Origin: Deltaproteobacteria bacterium | GTDB taxonomy: Bacteria; Myxococcota_A; UBA796; UBA2385 | DNA length: 64,000 nucleotides | Assembly: GCA_018401435.1 (NCBI GenBank) | Contig: JAGYJW010000008.1 | Location: 1-64,000 of the forward strand | Direction: 5' to 3' | Shown: positions 52,806 to 61,921 of the stretch, piece after piece | Position numbering within the stretch: the stretch's first letter is position 1 | Layout of the letters: each line of letters starts with the position of its first letter | Program-made: the position numbers and the translations under genes | The notes under the pieces: generated by a model | The model's database searches: none | Seen by the model: only the letters and a program-made list of their open reading frames with translations | What the model was told of the DNA's origin: nothing

Positions 52806-53243
52806 TCAGCCGCGTGGCCGCCGCGCAGACCAGGTGTAGGCCACCTGGGCCGTCTCGACACCTTCCACGTCCAGGCGCACGCGCACGTCGAAGTCCGCCT
52901 TGCCCGTGGCATCGTAGGCGCTGCGAACCGCGGCGGGGTCGCCCTCGAGCGTAGCGGTCGCCACCACATCGCCCGCCGCAGCCTTGGTGTGCCGCACGTC
53001 GGCGCTCTTGAGCGCGATGAAGATCCCCGGCAGCAGATCGGCGAAGAGGCTGAGCACCACGCCGCCCGACGCCGACTCGCCCAGCGTATAGACGGCCCCC
53101 GCGTGGGCGGTGCCCATGTGGTTGTGCACCTCGGGGCGGGAGGGCAGGGTGGCGGTGGCCACTCCGGGTCCGATGTGGTCGATGCGAATGCCGACGGTGC
53201 CGATGAAGGGCACGATTGAGGGCAGAATCTGCGTGAGGTCCAT
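52806..53243 (-). CDS. Hotdog-fold thioesterase-like protein (PaaI/DUF4442 type)
   Basis: 145 residues. The hotdog core is seen as PEVHNHMGTAHAGAVYTLGE, the N-x-x-G-x-x-H-x-G pattern of PaaI/DUF4442-type thioesterases, with ESASGGVVLSL as the central helix. The ATG at 53243 follows GGAG. It hydrolyses acyl-CoA or related thioesters by family; substrate unknown. Convergent with the PARG gene. Confidence 0.75.
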   Translation of the reverse strand: MDLTQILPSIVPFIGTVGIRIDHIGPGVATATLPSRPEVHNHMGTAHAGAVYTLGESASGGVVLSLFADLLPGIFIALKSADVRHTKAAAGDVVATATLEGDPAAVRSAYDATGKADFDVRVRLDVEGVETAQVAYTWSARRPRG

Positions 53244-53398
53244 GGGGGCTCCGGGGTCGCGGGGGGGCGAGGCCTAACCCGCAGTGTGCCGGCAGAGAGG
53301 GGGAGCTGCTCTTCGCTGCCCGCTCTCCCCTTCCGATTCAGGACGCCGACGATCCAGCGCGCTGGCCGGTCAGGAAGCGGCCGCCCCGGGGCCGGCGC

Positions 53399-54994
53399 TC
53401 AGTGGTCCAGCCCGAAGATAAAGGCAGCGTCGAGCTTCTTGCTCGTGGGAATGATGTCGGTGCCGCCGTCGGGTCGGGCCCGGTAGATGTCGGTGGCCTG
53501 GGCCCAGTGCCAGCCGCAGCCCATGGCCTCCAGCAGCGGCGCCAGGGACTCAAGGGGTTTCCAGGCGGCCCGCACCAAGGCGCTGCGCGCGCGGTTGCGG
53601 CCATGAAAGATGAAGTTGTGGGTGTCCGGCAGCCAGTCCGCCCCCCCCGTCGCATAGGAGATGAACTGGCGGGCGCCGCTGCGGCGGCAGACCTCTGCCA
53701 GGTAGGCATCGTCCAAGAAGCCGTTCTCGCCGGGGGTCAACCAGCCTCCGGGGGGCGAGAAGGCGCAATAGACCGACAGGGCCCGCAGCTCCATGAGCTG
53801 CTGCTGGCTGCACAGGATCAGGTCCACCTTGCCCAGCTTGGCCACCAGGTCGTCCACCACGCCTTCGGTGAGGGGGGAGCTGCCATCGTTGGCCGGTCCG
53901 CTATCGGCCCAGACCAGCACGTTTCGCCCAGGCTGCGCCACAAGATAACAGTTGCGATCCAATCGAAGATCGCAGGGGTCCTCACCATGGAAGGGGATGG
54001 CCAGCACCGCGCCGCCGGGGATGGCAAAACCCTCGCCATGACCCAGCTCTCGGATGTCGGTGAAGCCCAGCCGCGTCAGGAAGGTGCGGTAGTCGAAGAA
54101 GAGGCCGCCCGCGCGCGCCTTGGGCACGATGATCGGCGTGTCCTTGGGGAAGGCCATCAGGGCGCGCTCGTCGAGGTGATCGTCGTGCTCGTGGGTGAAG
54201 AAGATGCCCGAGGGCCGCGGCAGGGTGCTCGCCCAGGGGGAGGGCAGGTCTGCATGGGCGGTCCACGGCATCAGGTAGGGGTCGAAGAGGAAGAACTCGT
54301 CGCCCGCACGCAACATAAGCGCCGCATGACCCAAATGAATCAGGTCGCCGTCCTGGGTGTGCCGCAGCCAGTGTTCCTGCACACTCGATCGCGCGCTATC
54401 CACCAGCATGTCCATGCGCGCCATATTGTCGAGCATGCGGGTCATGGCGCTCTGGGGCCCGGGGCCCCGGGCTGCGATCAGGCGGCGCAGCTCCCCGGCG
54501 CTGCGGCTTCCATCCAACAGGCCCACCAGCCAGCCGACCGCCCGGCTGTCCAGCGCTTGAAGCTCTCCCTGCCGCATGTCTCGGCTGCGTCCGTGAAAGA
54601 AGCCGATGCGGTCGAGCGCGCGGGGCGACCGGTAGTGGGGGTCCTTGCGGTAGCTCCAGTGAAAGCGGCCCCCGGCGTCGCGGTGGGCGGCGACATGGGC
54701 GGCGAGGTGGGGGCGGGTGGCCAGGATCTCGGCGTAGGCATCCTCCAAGAGGGGCGCCAGGCGAGGGTCGTCGTAGCGAATGCGGCCGGCGCTGACGTCG
54801 CCGATCAGGGCCTCCAGCTCGGAGCGCAGCAGGGCGCGCACATCGTTGAGCGCCGCTGAGACATCGCCATGAATGCCGGCTATCAGCTCGAAAGGGTGGG
54901 TGGGCGTCGAGCTGGCGAAGGTGAGCCAGCACCAGGGGGCCAGGCCCACGAAGCGGGCGTCGGGGAGGGTCGAGAAGGCTTCAGTCATGGGCAA
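53399..54994 (-). CDS. Metallo-beta-lactamase fold hydrolase with long N-terminal extension
   Basis: 531 residues (or from an ATG two codons in). The MBL zinc-binding motif is FFTHEHDDHLDERAL near residue 265; ILCSQQQLMEL and VWADSGPAND supply later blocks. The first 215 residues are helical and end in LLDGSRSAGELRRLIAARG, which resembles a PqqD- or wHTH-like carrier element. Similar fused proteins exist, but I cannot name a substrate. The HWAQATDIYRA C-terminus is not diagnostic. Confidence 0.7.
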   Translation of the reverse strand: MPMTEAFSTLPDARFVGLAPWCWLTFASSTPTHPFELIAGIHGDVSAALNDVRALLRSELEALIGDVSAGRIRYDDPRLAPLLEDAYAEILATRPHLAAHVAAHRDAGGRFHWSYRKDPHYRSPRALDRIGFFHGRSRDMRQGELQALDSRAVGWLVGLLDGSRSAGELRRLIAARGPGPQSAMTRMLDNMARMDMLVDSARSSVQEHWLRHTQDGDLIHLGHAALMLRAGDEFFLFDPYLMPWTAHADLPSPWASTLPRPSGIFFTHEHDDHLDERALMAFPKDTPIIVPKARAGGLFFDYRTFLTRLGFTDIRELGHGEGFAIPGGAVLAIPFHGEDPCDLRLDRNCYLVAQPGRNVLVWADSGPANDGSSPLTEGVVDDLVAKLGKVDLILCSQQQLMELRALSVYCAFSPPGGWLTPGENGFLDDAYLAEVCRRSGARQFISYATGGADWLPDTHNFIFHGRNRARSALVRAAWKPLESLAPLLEAMGCGWHWAQATDIYRARPDGGTDIIPTSKKLDAAFIFGLDH

Positions 54995-55099
54995 AGCTGA
55001 CGAGATCTGGCCGCCGAAGTCAAGGGGGCGGGCCCAGGTGGGCCGGCGCAGGCCCGCCGCCCGGCGTGCCGAGCCCGCCCCGTGCCATTAGGACGCGGC

Positions 55100-55924
55100 A
55101 TGTCGATCTCCGACAGCGTCGAGCGCTTCCTCGCCACCGGCGAGCCGGATCCCGACTTCGGGGCCTGGCCCGGCACCCTCGCCCAACGGCGCCGAAAGGG
55201 CGGCGAGGCCCTGTCCCAGGTGCTCCGCCGCATCGTGGGCTGGCGGGCCAAGGGCGCGCCCCTGCCCCTGGACCGGGTGCCGCCCGATGCCACGGAGCGG
55301 GTGCGCCAGCGCATCCATCCGCTGGTGACGGGTCTCTTTGCCGAAGCACCGGCAGCGGTGCTCCTGCAGGCCCTGCCCCTGCGGGTGCAGATCGTGACGG
55401 TGCGCCGCTTTCAGGAGGGCTGCACCGACCTCCCCCTCTATGCACAATGGGCGCTGGCCAATATGTTGTTGGACGCCATGGGGGCGCCGCCGCTCTCCGA
55501 CGACGCGCCGCAGCTGGATGGCTTCTGTGCGGCCGGCCGCGCCTGGGTGCTGCCCCGTGCCTTTGTCGAGACGGACCCGCGCGTTGACGTGCTGGTACAC
55601 GAGGTGGCCCACCTGCTGCACGATCTGAGGCGGGGCGAGCTGGGTTGGACGCCCGCGGCGGGGCCCGTTCTTGCCGTGCCCGCCCGGCAGCGCGAGACCT
55701 GGGCCTATGCCTGCGAGATCTGGGCCTGGGCCACCCGAGGCGATCCAGACGCCGAAGCCCTCGCGGAGCGCGTGGCCCGGGCCGCCAGCGGGCGCGCCCA
55801 CGACGATGCCCGGGTGGACGCCCCGCGGCTGCAGCGCCTGCTCTCTGCGGCGTTGGAGCAGCCAGAACAGGCCTGGCAGCGCATTCGCGAGGGCGTCGGC
55901 GCGGTCTTGCCGCCGGGCGCCTGA
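55100..55924 (+). CDS. Protein with HExxH metal-binding motif
   Basis: 274 residues from ATG 55100 (AGGACG box); a GTG at 55082 is possible. VLVHEVAHLLHDL gives the HExxH zinc-peptidase motif, preceded by AWVLPRAFVETDPRVD. A third ligand may be a Glu in ETWAYACEIWAW. The surrounding sequence is helical with no signal peptide. It may be a cytoplasmic metalloprotease or a non-catalytic member; family not recognised. Confidence 0.55.
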   Translation: MSISDSVERFLATGEPDPDFGAWPGTLAQRRRKGGEALSQVLRRIVGWRAKGAPLPLDRVPPDATERVRQRIHPLVTGLFAEAPAAVLLQALPLRVQIVTVRRFQEGCTDLPLYAQWALANMLLDAMGAPPLSDDAPQLDGFCAAGRAWVLPRAFVETDPRVDVLVHEVAHLLHDLRRGELGWTPAAGPVLAVPARQRETWAYACEIWAWATRGDPDAEALAERVARAASGRAHDDARVDAPRLQRLLSAALEQPEQAWQRIREGVGAVLPPGA

Positions 55925-55974
55925 GCCGGGTCGCCGCCCCATGGCAGGATGCAGGGCCAGCCCCCGGAGCACCC

Positions 55975-56700
55975 ATGCCTGTCGCCTTTGCCGAGATCTA
56001 CGCCCGCGCGGTGGCGCGCCATGGAGAGGCGGCCCTGGCAGCGCGCCTGCCCCAGGTGCACGACGCCGCGGGCCTCGCCGCGGTGCCCGACCACCGCTAC
56101 CTGGCGGCCATGACCCGCGGGGTCTTTCAGGCCGGCTTTGTCTGGCGGGTGATTGAGATGAAATGGCCCGGCTTCGAGGCGGCCTTTCGCGGCTTCGAGC
56201 CCCGCGCCATCCTGGACCTCGGCCCAGCGGACCTGGCCGCCTTGCGGCAGGACAGCGGCATCGTGCGAAACGGCCAGAAGATCGACGCCACGCTGCACAA
56301 CGCCGCATGGGTGGCCGCAGTCACGGACGAGGCGGGGGGCTTTGGACGCTGGCTGGCCCACTTCGGCCAGGGCCCCGTCATCGACCTGTGGGCCGCCCTC
56401 AAGCGCGACGGGGCCCGGCTGGGTGGCGACACGGGCCCCCGCTTCCTGCGCGCGGTGGGCTGCGACAGCTTCATCCTCACCGACGATGTGCGCGCCGCCC
56501 TGGAAGGCGCGGGGGTGGCGGTGGGCAAGGGCAGCAGCCAGTCGGCCTGGAGGGCAGCGCAGGCGGCCTTTTCGGAGTGGCAGCAGCAGACGGGCCTTCC
56601 CCTGGCCCAGCTCAGCGTGATCGCCGCAAGCAGCGTCGGGCGCGTCTATGCACCCGAGTCTGCTCCCGAATCCGCACACGAGTCTGCACCCTCGGATTGA
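55975..56700 (+). CDS. DNA-3-methyladenine glycosylase I-like protein
   Basis: 241 residues from ATG 55975. FVWRVIEMKWPGFEAAFRGF and DSGIVRNGQKIDATLHNAAW match the Tag/COG2818 family, where the similar IIRNxxKIxAxxxNA block forms part of the alkyl-base pocket. AVGCDSFILTDDVRAAL is the usual near-C-terminal block. The Zn-binding C-terminus of classic Tag is replaced by an acidic Ser/Glu/Pro tail, a feature of the COG2818 branch, so glycosylase activity is not certain. It precedes the DUF3800-like gene by 13 bp. Confidence 0.75.
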   Translation: MPVAFAEIYARAVARHGEAALAARLPQVHDAAGLAAVPDHRYLAAMTRGVFQAGFVWRVIEMKWPGFEAAFRGFEPRAILDLGPADLAALRQDSGIVRNGQKIDATLHNAAWVAAVTDEAGGFGRWLAHFGQGPVIDLWAALKRDGARLGGDTGPRFLRAVGCDSFILTDDVRAALEGAGVAVGKGSSQSAWRAAQAAFSEWQQQTGLPLAQLSVIAASSVGRVYAPESAPESAHESAPSD

Positions 56701-56713
56701 TCCCGGAGCGTCG

Positions 56714-58681
56714 ATGTCCCGCAGCCTGCACATCTACCTGGACGAGGCCGACCGGCTGCATGCCGGCCGCCGGATCCAGCTGGTGGGAGCCATTGTCACC
56801 CCCGCGCCCATCGCCTGGACCCGCGACGAGTGGTATGCCGAGATCCTGCGTTATCCCCACGCAACGGAGGGCCGCAAAGAGCGCCGCACGCGCAAGGGGC
56901 TGCTCGGCGAAGCGGCCTGGACCGCTCTGTCGGAGGGTCGGCTGAAGGGGGCCACCGTGGTGCTGCTGGGTGGCGAGCGGCAGGCGGTGGATGGCCTCAC
57001 CGCAGCCGGCGCCTGGGAGGTCAGCGTGGCGGCGACCCTGGCGTGGATCGTGCTGCACCACCGGCTCACCGATGAAGACAGCCTGGTCCTGCACCCGGAT
57101 CGGCGGGGGGCCAGCAGCGACGCCCTGGCCGCCTTGCTGCAAGGTGTCGAATCAGCCTTGCGTTGGGCAGTACCGGGGGGTCGCATGCCGGGCATCGACG
57201 CTCAACCCTGGGCCAAAGACCCCAACGACCTCATCGGCGTGAGCCTCGCCGACCTCATCCTCTGGAATGTGGCGAGACGGGTGGCGGACACCGAGGGGCC
57301 CTGGGTGGACGCGGCCCGCGGCGCCTTCACCGATATGGGCATGACGGCCGTGGCCCAGCTGGTGGAGGTGCCCGCCCTGCACGATCCCGAGTCTCTGCAG
57401 GCCTGGGTCTCCCTGGCTGCGGGTCGCTTGGACCGCGTAGATTGGGCGCGGGCCTGCATCGACCCCATCCCCGACCTGGCTCGGCTGGTCCAGCACGGCC
57501 TGGACCGCATCCCGGCCGAGGAGCGCCCCGCCCAGCTGGCTTCTGCCCTGGCCCAGCTCGCGCCTTATGCCGAGGACCCCCGCCTGGCGCGCCAGCTGGG
57601 CCTGACCCCCGCGCTGCTGTGCGAGGCCTTGGAGGGCCTGGCAGCGGCCATTGACGCCTTGGGGGAGGGCGCGCTGCTGCGGTCCCTGCGTCGGCGGCAG
57701 GCCTACCTCAGCTTGCGGGCCCGCTCGCACCTGGGTGAGGCCGATCAGGCCCTCGCAGCCTGGGATCGCTGGTCGGCGACCTTCCAAGACAAGCCCCTCG
57801 ACCCGGTGCTGCTCAACGAGCGCTTGGATGGCATGAACGCGCGGGCGGTGGTGCTCTCGGATCTGGAACTCTGGGACGAGGTGGAGGAGACCCTGGCAGA
57901 GGAGCTGGCGTCGATTGCGCGCTACCTGGGTGCATTCGAGCGGGTGCCCGCCAAGGGCAAGGCCCTGGGCGCGCTCTACCAGGCGCGCATCCTGTCGAGA
58001 CGGCAGCTGGAGACGGTGCCCAAGCTCATCGCGGCATCGGCGGCAGAGTTCGACCTGCCTGCGGACTGGTCCTGGGGGTGGACCTGGACGCTGGTGGGCC
58101 TGGGCCGCGGCATGCCGGACCCCGACCCGCTGAACACGCTGCTCGGCACCTTGAGCCGGGCCCGCGACCACGGCATGACCCTGTCGTCGGGCAACAACCC
58201 CTACCTGCTCTGGGGCGTGGTGGAGGCCCTGGCCCGACCCGGCGGCATGGGCGATCTGCCGCCCGGCTTGTTGGAGACCGTCGAGACGCAGGTGATGGCG
58301 CGGCTGCACACGCCGCTGGACCACCGCCGGCGCACCCCCCTGCTGGGCCTGACCCTGCGCGCCTGGGCGCGGGTGAAGCAGGACGAGGGGCTATTCGAGG
58401 CGGCGTTGCAAGGCGTCAGCCTGAGGGTGAGCGCGCTGCGGAACGGCGATCTCATGCCGCGAACCGGCCTGCGCACCCTGGCCGCCTGGGTGGCGACCTG
58501 CCCGGGTCCGCGCGCCCTCTCGGCACTGACCGAAGCAAGGCAGGAGATCGGCGAGACGCTGGATCGCTTGCCTGTCCGGGACGAGCTTCGGGGCGTGCGC
58601 GCGGCCCTGCAAGGCTTCCTCGATTTCGACGCGGCGGTGCCGGGTGCGGCCGAGGCCTGGCTTGCGAAGGGCGGTTATTGA
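56714..58681 (+). CDS. DUF3800-like protein with long helical-repeat tail
   Basis: 655 residues, GGAG box. The first 200 residues have the DUF3800 layout: LHIYLDEADRLHAG at the N-terminus (Asp-Glu pair of an RNase H-like fold), TVVLLGGERQ, and NDLIGVSLADLILWNVARRV (the conserved ADL helix). The remaining 450 residues are TPR/helical-hairpin repeats (LRSLRRRQAYLSLRARSHLG; WDEVEETLAEELASIARYLG). DUF3800 occurs in phage-defence and retron neighbourhoods, but here its neighbours are not defence genes. Function unknown. Confidence 0.55.
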   Translation: MSRSLHIYLDEADRLHAGRRIQLVGAIVTPAPIAWTRDEWYAEILRYPHATEGRKERRTRKGLLGEAAWTALSEGRLKGATVVLLGGERQAVDGLTAAGAWEVSVAATLAWIVLHHRLTDEDSLVLHPDRRGASSDALAALLQGVESALRWAVPGGRMPGIDAQPWAKDPNDLIGVSLADLILWNVARRVADTEGPWVDAARGAFTDMGMTAVAQLVEVPALHDPESLQAWVSLAAGRLDRVDWARACIDPIPDLARLVQHGLDRIPAEERPAQLASALAQLAPYAEDPRLARQLGLTPALLCEALEGLAAAIDALGEGALLRSLRRRQAYLSLRARSHLGEADQALAAWDRWSATFQDKPLDPVLLNERLDGMNARAVVLSDLELWDEVEETLAEELASIARYLGAFERVPAKGKALGALYQARILSRRQLETVPKLIAASAAEFDLPADWSWGWTWTLVGLGRGMPDPDPLNTLLGTLSRARDHGMTLSSGNNPYLLWGVVEALARPGGMGDLPPGLLETVETQVMARLHTPLDHRRRTPLLGLTLRAWARVKQDEGLFEAALQGVSLRVSALRNGDLMPRTGLRTLAAWVATCPGPRALSALTEARQEIGETLDRLPVRDELRGVRAALQGFLDFDAAVPGAAEAWLAKGGY

Positions 58682-58752
58682 GGCCAGCGCTTCTGGCCGG
58701 GATCGCCGGGGACCGACAGGATAGCCTCGTTCTGGCTCGCAACCGGAACCCG

Positions 58753-59571
58753 ATGCCCTCCCTGTCCCCACCTCGCTTCTCTGCCGGGCTCAGCCTGCTG
58801 CTGTGCTGCCTGCTGGCCTTGGCCTGCCCCCCCCGACCCGGCGACGACCAGCTGGTCGAGGCCGCCGATGGCCCGAGCGCCTCGGACGCGCAGGGGGATG
58901 GCGCGGTGGACCCCTGCGAGGCCATCGGCGACGCCGATGGCGACGGCGTCTGTGATGACGACGACCGCTGCCCGATGGGGGATGACCGCAGCGACAGCGA
59001 CGGGGACGGGGTGGCGGACGCCTGCGACCCCTGCCCGGCCGACTCCCCCGACGACAGCGACGGAGACGGCGTCTGCGACCGGCAAGACGCCTGCCCCGGC
59101 GCCAACGACCAGCAGGATGCCGACTCCGACGGCATCCCCGACGCCTGCGCCCCCTGCGCCGACGGCAGCGCGGGCGAAGCCTTCTCCGGGGGCATGGCGG
59201 GTTGCCCGGGCCGGGTCGAAGCACGAGACCGCGCCAGCCTCTGCGGGCCCCGCTTCTCGGTCTGCTCGGCCGCCACCTGGGTGGCGCGGCGAGACGGCGC
59301 CGTGCCCGAAGCGCACTACTGGACCGACGACTTGCTGCGCTATGACTACGAGTCGCTGAGCGGCGAGGGCTACTTGTGCAGCGTGTCGACCGAGGGCGCC
59401 TTTGCCTGCCCCGAAGACAACCCCATGAAGGTCTGCGCCTCCGAATCCGACGCCCTGGGCAATCGCTGCTATGGCTTGAATTGCGGCTTCCGCTCCTTCG
59501 AACCCAACGAATACTTCGGCGGCTGCGACGTGGACACCGATACTGCAGGGAGCTTGTGTTGTCCTCTCTGA
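58753..59571 (+). CDS. TSP3-repeat lipoprotein (first of tandem pair)
   Basis: 272 residues. LLLCCLLALACPPRP is a lipobox-like signal peptide (cleavage before a Cys in LALAC). Residues 45-135 hold DxDGDGVCDxxDxCP calcium-binding repeats. The C-terminal half has conserved cysteines ending in GSLCCPL. It is closely paralogous to the next gene, so the C-terminal domain (CADGSAGEAF, then ASLCGPRFSVCSAATWVA, then HYWTDDLLRYDYE) is probably a real extracellular fold. Function unknown. Confidence 0.75.
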   Translation: MPSLSPPRFSAGLSLLLCCLLALACPPRPGDDQLVEAADGPSASDAQGDGAVDPCEAIGDADGDGVCDDDDRCPMGDDRSDSDGDGVADACDPCPADSPDDSDGDGVCDRQDACPGANDQQDADSDGIPDACAPCADGSAGEAFSGGMAGCPGRVEARDRASLCGPRFSVCSAATWVARRDGAVPEAHYWTDDLLRYDYESLSGEGYLCSVSTEGAFACPEDNPMKVCASESDALGNRCYGLNCGFRSFEPNEYFGGCDVDTDTAGSLCCPL

Positions 59572-60332
59572 CAATTCGCCGCCTCTTGCCCACCCTCGTC
59601 CTGGGGCTGCTGCTGGCCTGTCCGCCCGCGCCGGGGCCGCCGGCCGCGGCGGATGCTACGGGCGAGCCCCCCGATGCGACAGGATGCGCCGAGCGCGGAG
59701 ATGCCGACGGCGACGGAGTCTGCGACGACGAGGACCTCTGCCCGGCCGGCCCGGACGCCTCCGACGCCGACGGGGATGGCCTGGCCGACGCCTGCGACCC
59801 CTGCCCGGTGGACCCCGACAACGACAGCGATGGGGATGGCAGCTGCGACAGCCAGGATCTCTGCCCCGGCTTTGACGATGCCGACGACAGGGATGGCGAC
59901 GGCATTCCCGCAGGCTGCGAGGCCTGCGCGGACGAGGGGGAGGAGGACGTCTTCTCGCCGAGCCTGGCGGGCTGCGCCGGCACGGTCACCTGGGACTCCC
60001 GCAGCCGACTCTGCGGCCCCGGGCGGGTGGTCTGCAGCGCGGCCCGCTGGGTCGCCGAGCGCGGCGGCGCGACCCCCACCCACAACTACTGGACCGACGA
60101 CGATCTGGGCTACGACGATGGGCTGGTAGACGGCGCCTTCGCTTGCCTCGCGACAGAGAGCGGCGGCGCCACCTGCCCTGGCGAACCCATGCGGGTCTGC
60201 GCGGGCCGAAGCGACCCCCTCGGCAACCGCTGCGGCTGGACGGATTGCGGCTACCGAAGCCTGCGCCCCTCCGAGCACCTGGGGGGCTGCGCCAGCAACC
60301 CCACCGCGGGCAGCCTGTGTTGCACCCCATGA
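59556..60332 (+). CDS. TSP3-repeat lipoprotein (second of tandem pair)
   Basis: 258 residues starting at GTG 59556, inside the previous gene (16-bp overlap), with GGGAG 5 bp upstream. LLPTLVLGLLLACPPAPG is the lipobox region. Calcium-binding repeats (DADGDGVCDDEDLCP; DSDGDGSCDSQDLCP) are followed by a cysteine-rich domain with SRLCGPGRVVCSAARWVAER, HNYWTDDDLGYDD, and the final GSLCC motif. Gene duplication is evident. It overlaps the next gene by 4 bp (ATGA), so the three are one operon. Confidence 0.75.
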   Translation: MLSSLTIRRLLPTLVLGLLLACPPAPGPPAAADATGEPPDATGCAERGDADGDGVCDDEDLCPAGPDASDADGDGLADACDPCPVDPDNDSDGDGSCDSQDLCPGFDDADDRDGDGIPAGCEACADEGEEDVFSPSLAGCAGTVTWDSRSRLCGPGRVVCSAARWVAERGGATPTHNYWTDDDLGYDDGLVDGAFACLATESGGATCPGEPMRVCAGRSDPLGNRCGWTDCGYRSLRPSEHLGGCASNPTAGSLCCTP

Positions 60333-61217
60333 GTCTGCGCGTGTGCATCGGGGTGCTGGGCGCCATCGCCCTGCTGTCTCTGCCGCAGGCAGCCCGGGCC
60401 GAGTGCTTGGAGCGTTGGACCCGGGCGCGCCTGGAGCGACAGCTGAGCTTGGCCGAAGCGGCGCTGGCCGGCGAGGACCGCCGCGAGCAGCGGCGCCTCA
60501 TGGACGAGCTGGCGGCGGAGCTGCCCTGCACCGCCGAGATCCTGCCCCCGGCCCTGGCGGCGCGGCTGCACCGGGTTCAGGGCCTCGCGGCCGCGCGCCT
60601 GCGACGCGACGCGACGGCGGCCCGGGGCGCCTTGCCGCCGCCGCGCGCTTGGAGCCCACGCCCCCGCCGGGCCTGCTGCAGGAGGGCGAGCAGGCCTGGT
60701 ACCAGGCGCCTGCGTCCGTCGAAGGCCTGCAGCTGCCCCGCGCCACAGGCACGACCTGGTTCGTCGATGGGCAACAAGCCGACAGCCGGGGGGCGGGTGC
60801 CGCGGCCCTGTTGCAAGGCAGCGCCCCATCGGGCGCGGTCTGCCGCACGGCCTATCTATGGACCGCGACCGACATCGCCCCGCCTTGCGGCGCCGAAGGC
60901 CTGGCGACCGCGCCAGCCCCCCGAGCGGAGTGGCCCCTCTCGGGGGCGCGGGCGCAGCTGCTGGCTGGGGTGGGCGCGGCCGCCCTGGTGACGGGGGCGC
61001 CTTCTATGGGGGGGCCTGGATCCGCGCCTCGCAGTACCGGGGCCCGGATGGCGCGCCCCTCTACAGCCAGCAATATTATGAAGACACGCTGCGCCCCTGG
61101 GCCGCGGGCGGCGGAATCACGGCCCTGGCCGGCCTGGGCGCCTTGGGGGGCGGCATCTTGTGGGCCGCGACGGGCAGCAACCAGCGCCCCTTGCTGCAAC
61201 TCTCGGCCTCCTTCTGA
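60329..61217 (+). CDS. Exported helical protein, two frameshifts
   Basis: The start overlaps the previous stop by 4 bp. Signal peptide: CIGVLGAIALLSLPQAARAE. Then come helices (LERQLSLAEAALAGEDRREQ, RRLMDELAAELPC). Near 60615, at a CCCGGGGCGCC run, sense moves to another frame (LEPTPPPGLLQEGEQAWYQA; GTTWFVDGQQADSR, like a PEGA-type or surface-binding segment). Near 61005, at a G run, it moves again and ends YEDTLRPWAAGGGITALAGL with a hydrophobic stretch. Two run-associated shifts suggest sequencing error; otherwise it is a pseudogene. Function unknown. Confidence 0.6.
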
Positions 61218-61272
61218 TCCAACAGCGCGGCACCCACACAAGCCGCAACGCGTTGCAACCCGCCGGGTTCCC

Positions 61273-61921
61273 TCACTTCAGGGCGTCCATGCCCTCCTTG
61301 GCCGAGGCGTGATCGGGCACGAGGTGGAGGACCTCGCCAAAGCTCCTCGCCGCCGCCGCCTTCTCGCCCAGCTTGAGCTGCGCCCAACCCAAGCCCGTGC
61401 GCATGTCGGCGTCGCCAGGGTAGGCGACCACCAGCTCGGCATAGACCACCCGGGCCTCGGCGTGTTTGCCTGCGCTATACAGGCTGTAGGCCAGACGACT
61501 CTGCGCGAGGTAGTTGCCCGGCGCCGACGTCAGGACCCGCCGCGCCTCGTCCTCGGCCTCTCCCCACCGCCGCAAGGCCATCAGGGGCAGGCTGAGGCCC
61601 AGACGCGCTTCGATGGCCTGGGGATCCGCCTCGATGGCCCGGCGATAGGACGCGACCGACTCGTCATATCGGCCCAGCAGGTAGAGCAGCCAGCCGCGCC
61701 GCAGCGGCAGCAGATAGGCGTCGGCGCCAGCAGCCGGCAGTCCTTCGAGCTGCTTCAAGGCCCGCTCATAGTTGTAGGCGGCCTCGAAGGCGTAGCTCTC
61801 CTGGTAGCGGTCGGCGGTCGGGTCGGCGGCCGGGTCGGCCGCCAGGGGCCGCAGGGGCCCCCAAGGCCCAAGACAAGGAGAGGATGCCGAGAGGGCGCGA
61901 CAGGGAGAGCGATCGATTCAT
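61273..61921 (-). CDS. TPR protein with signal peptide, frameshifted near the N-terminus
   Basis: The start at 61921 (ATGA overlap with the upstream beta-barrel gene) gives MNRSLSLSRPLGILSLSWAL, a signal-peptide-like leader. A shift near 61860, at a run of G and C, is needed to reach the body, which includes YQESYAFEAAYNYERALKQL and TPRs (YDESVASYRRAIEADPQAI; AGKHAEARVVYAELVVAYPG; KLGEKAAAARSFGEVLHLVP). TPRs mediate protein contacts at the envelope. Coupled to the beta-barrel gene, so likely its partner. Confidence 0.7.
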
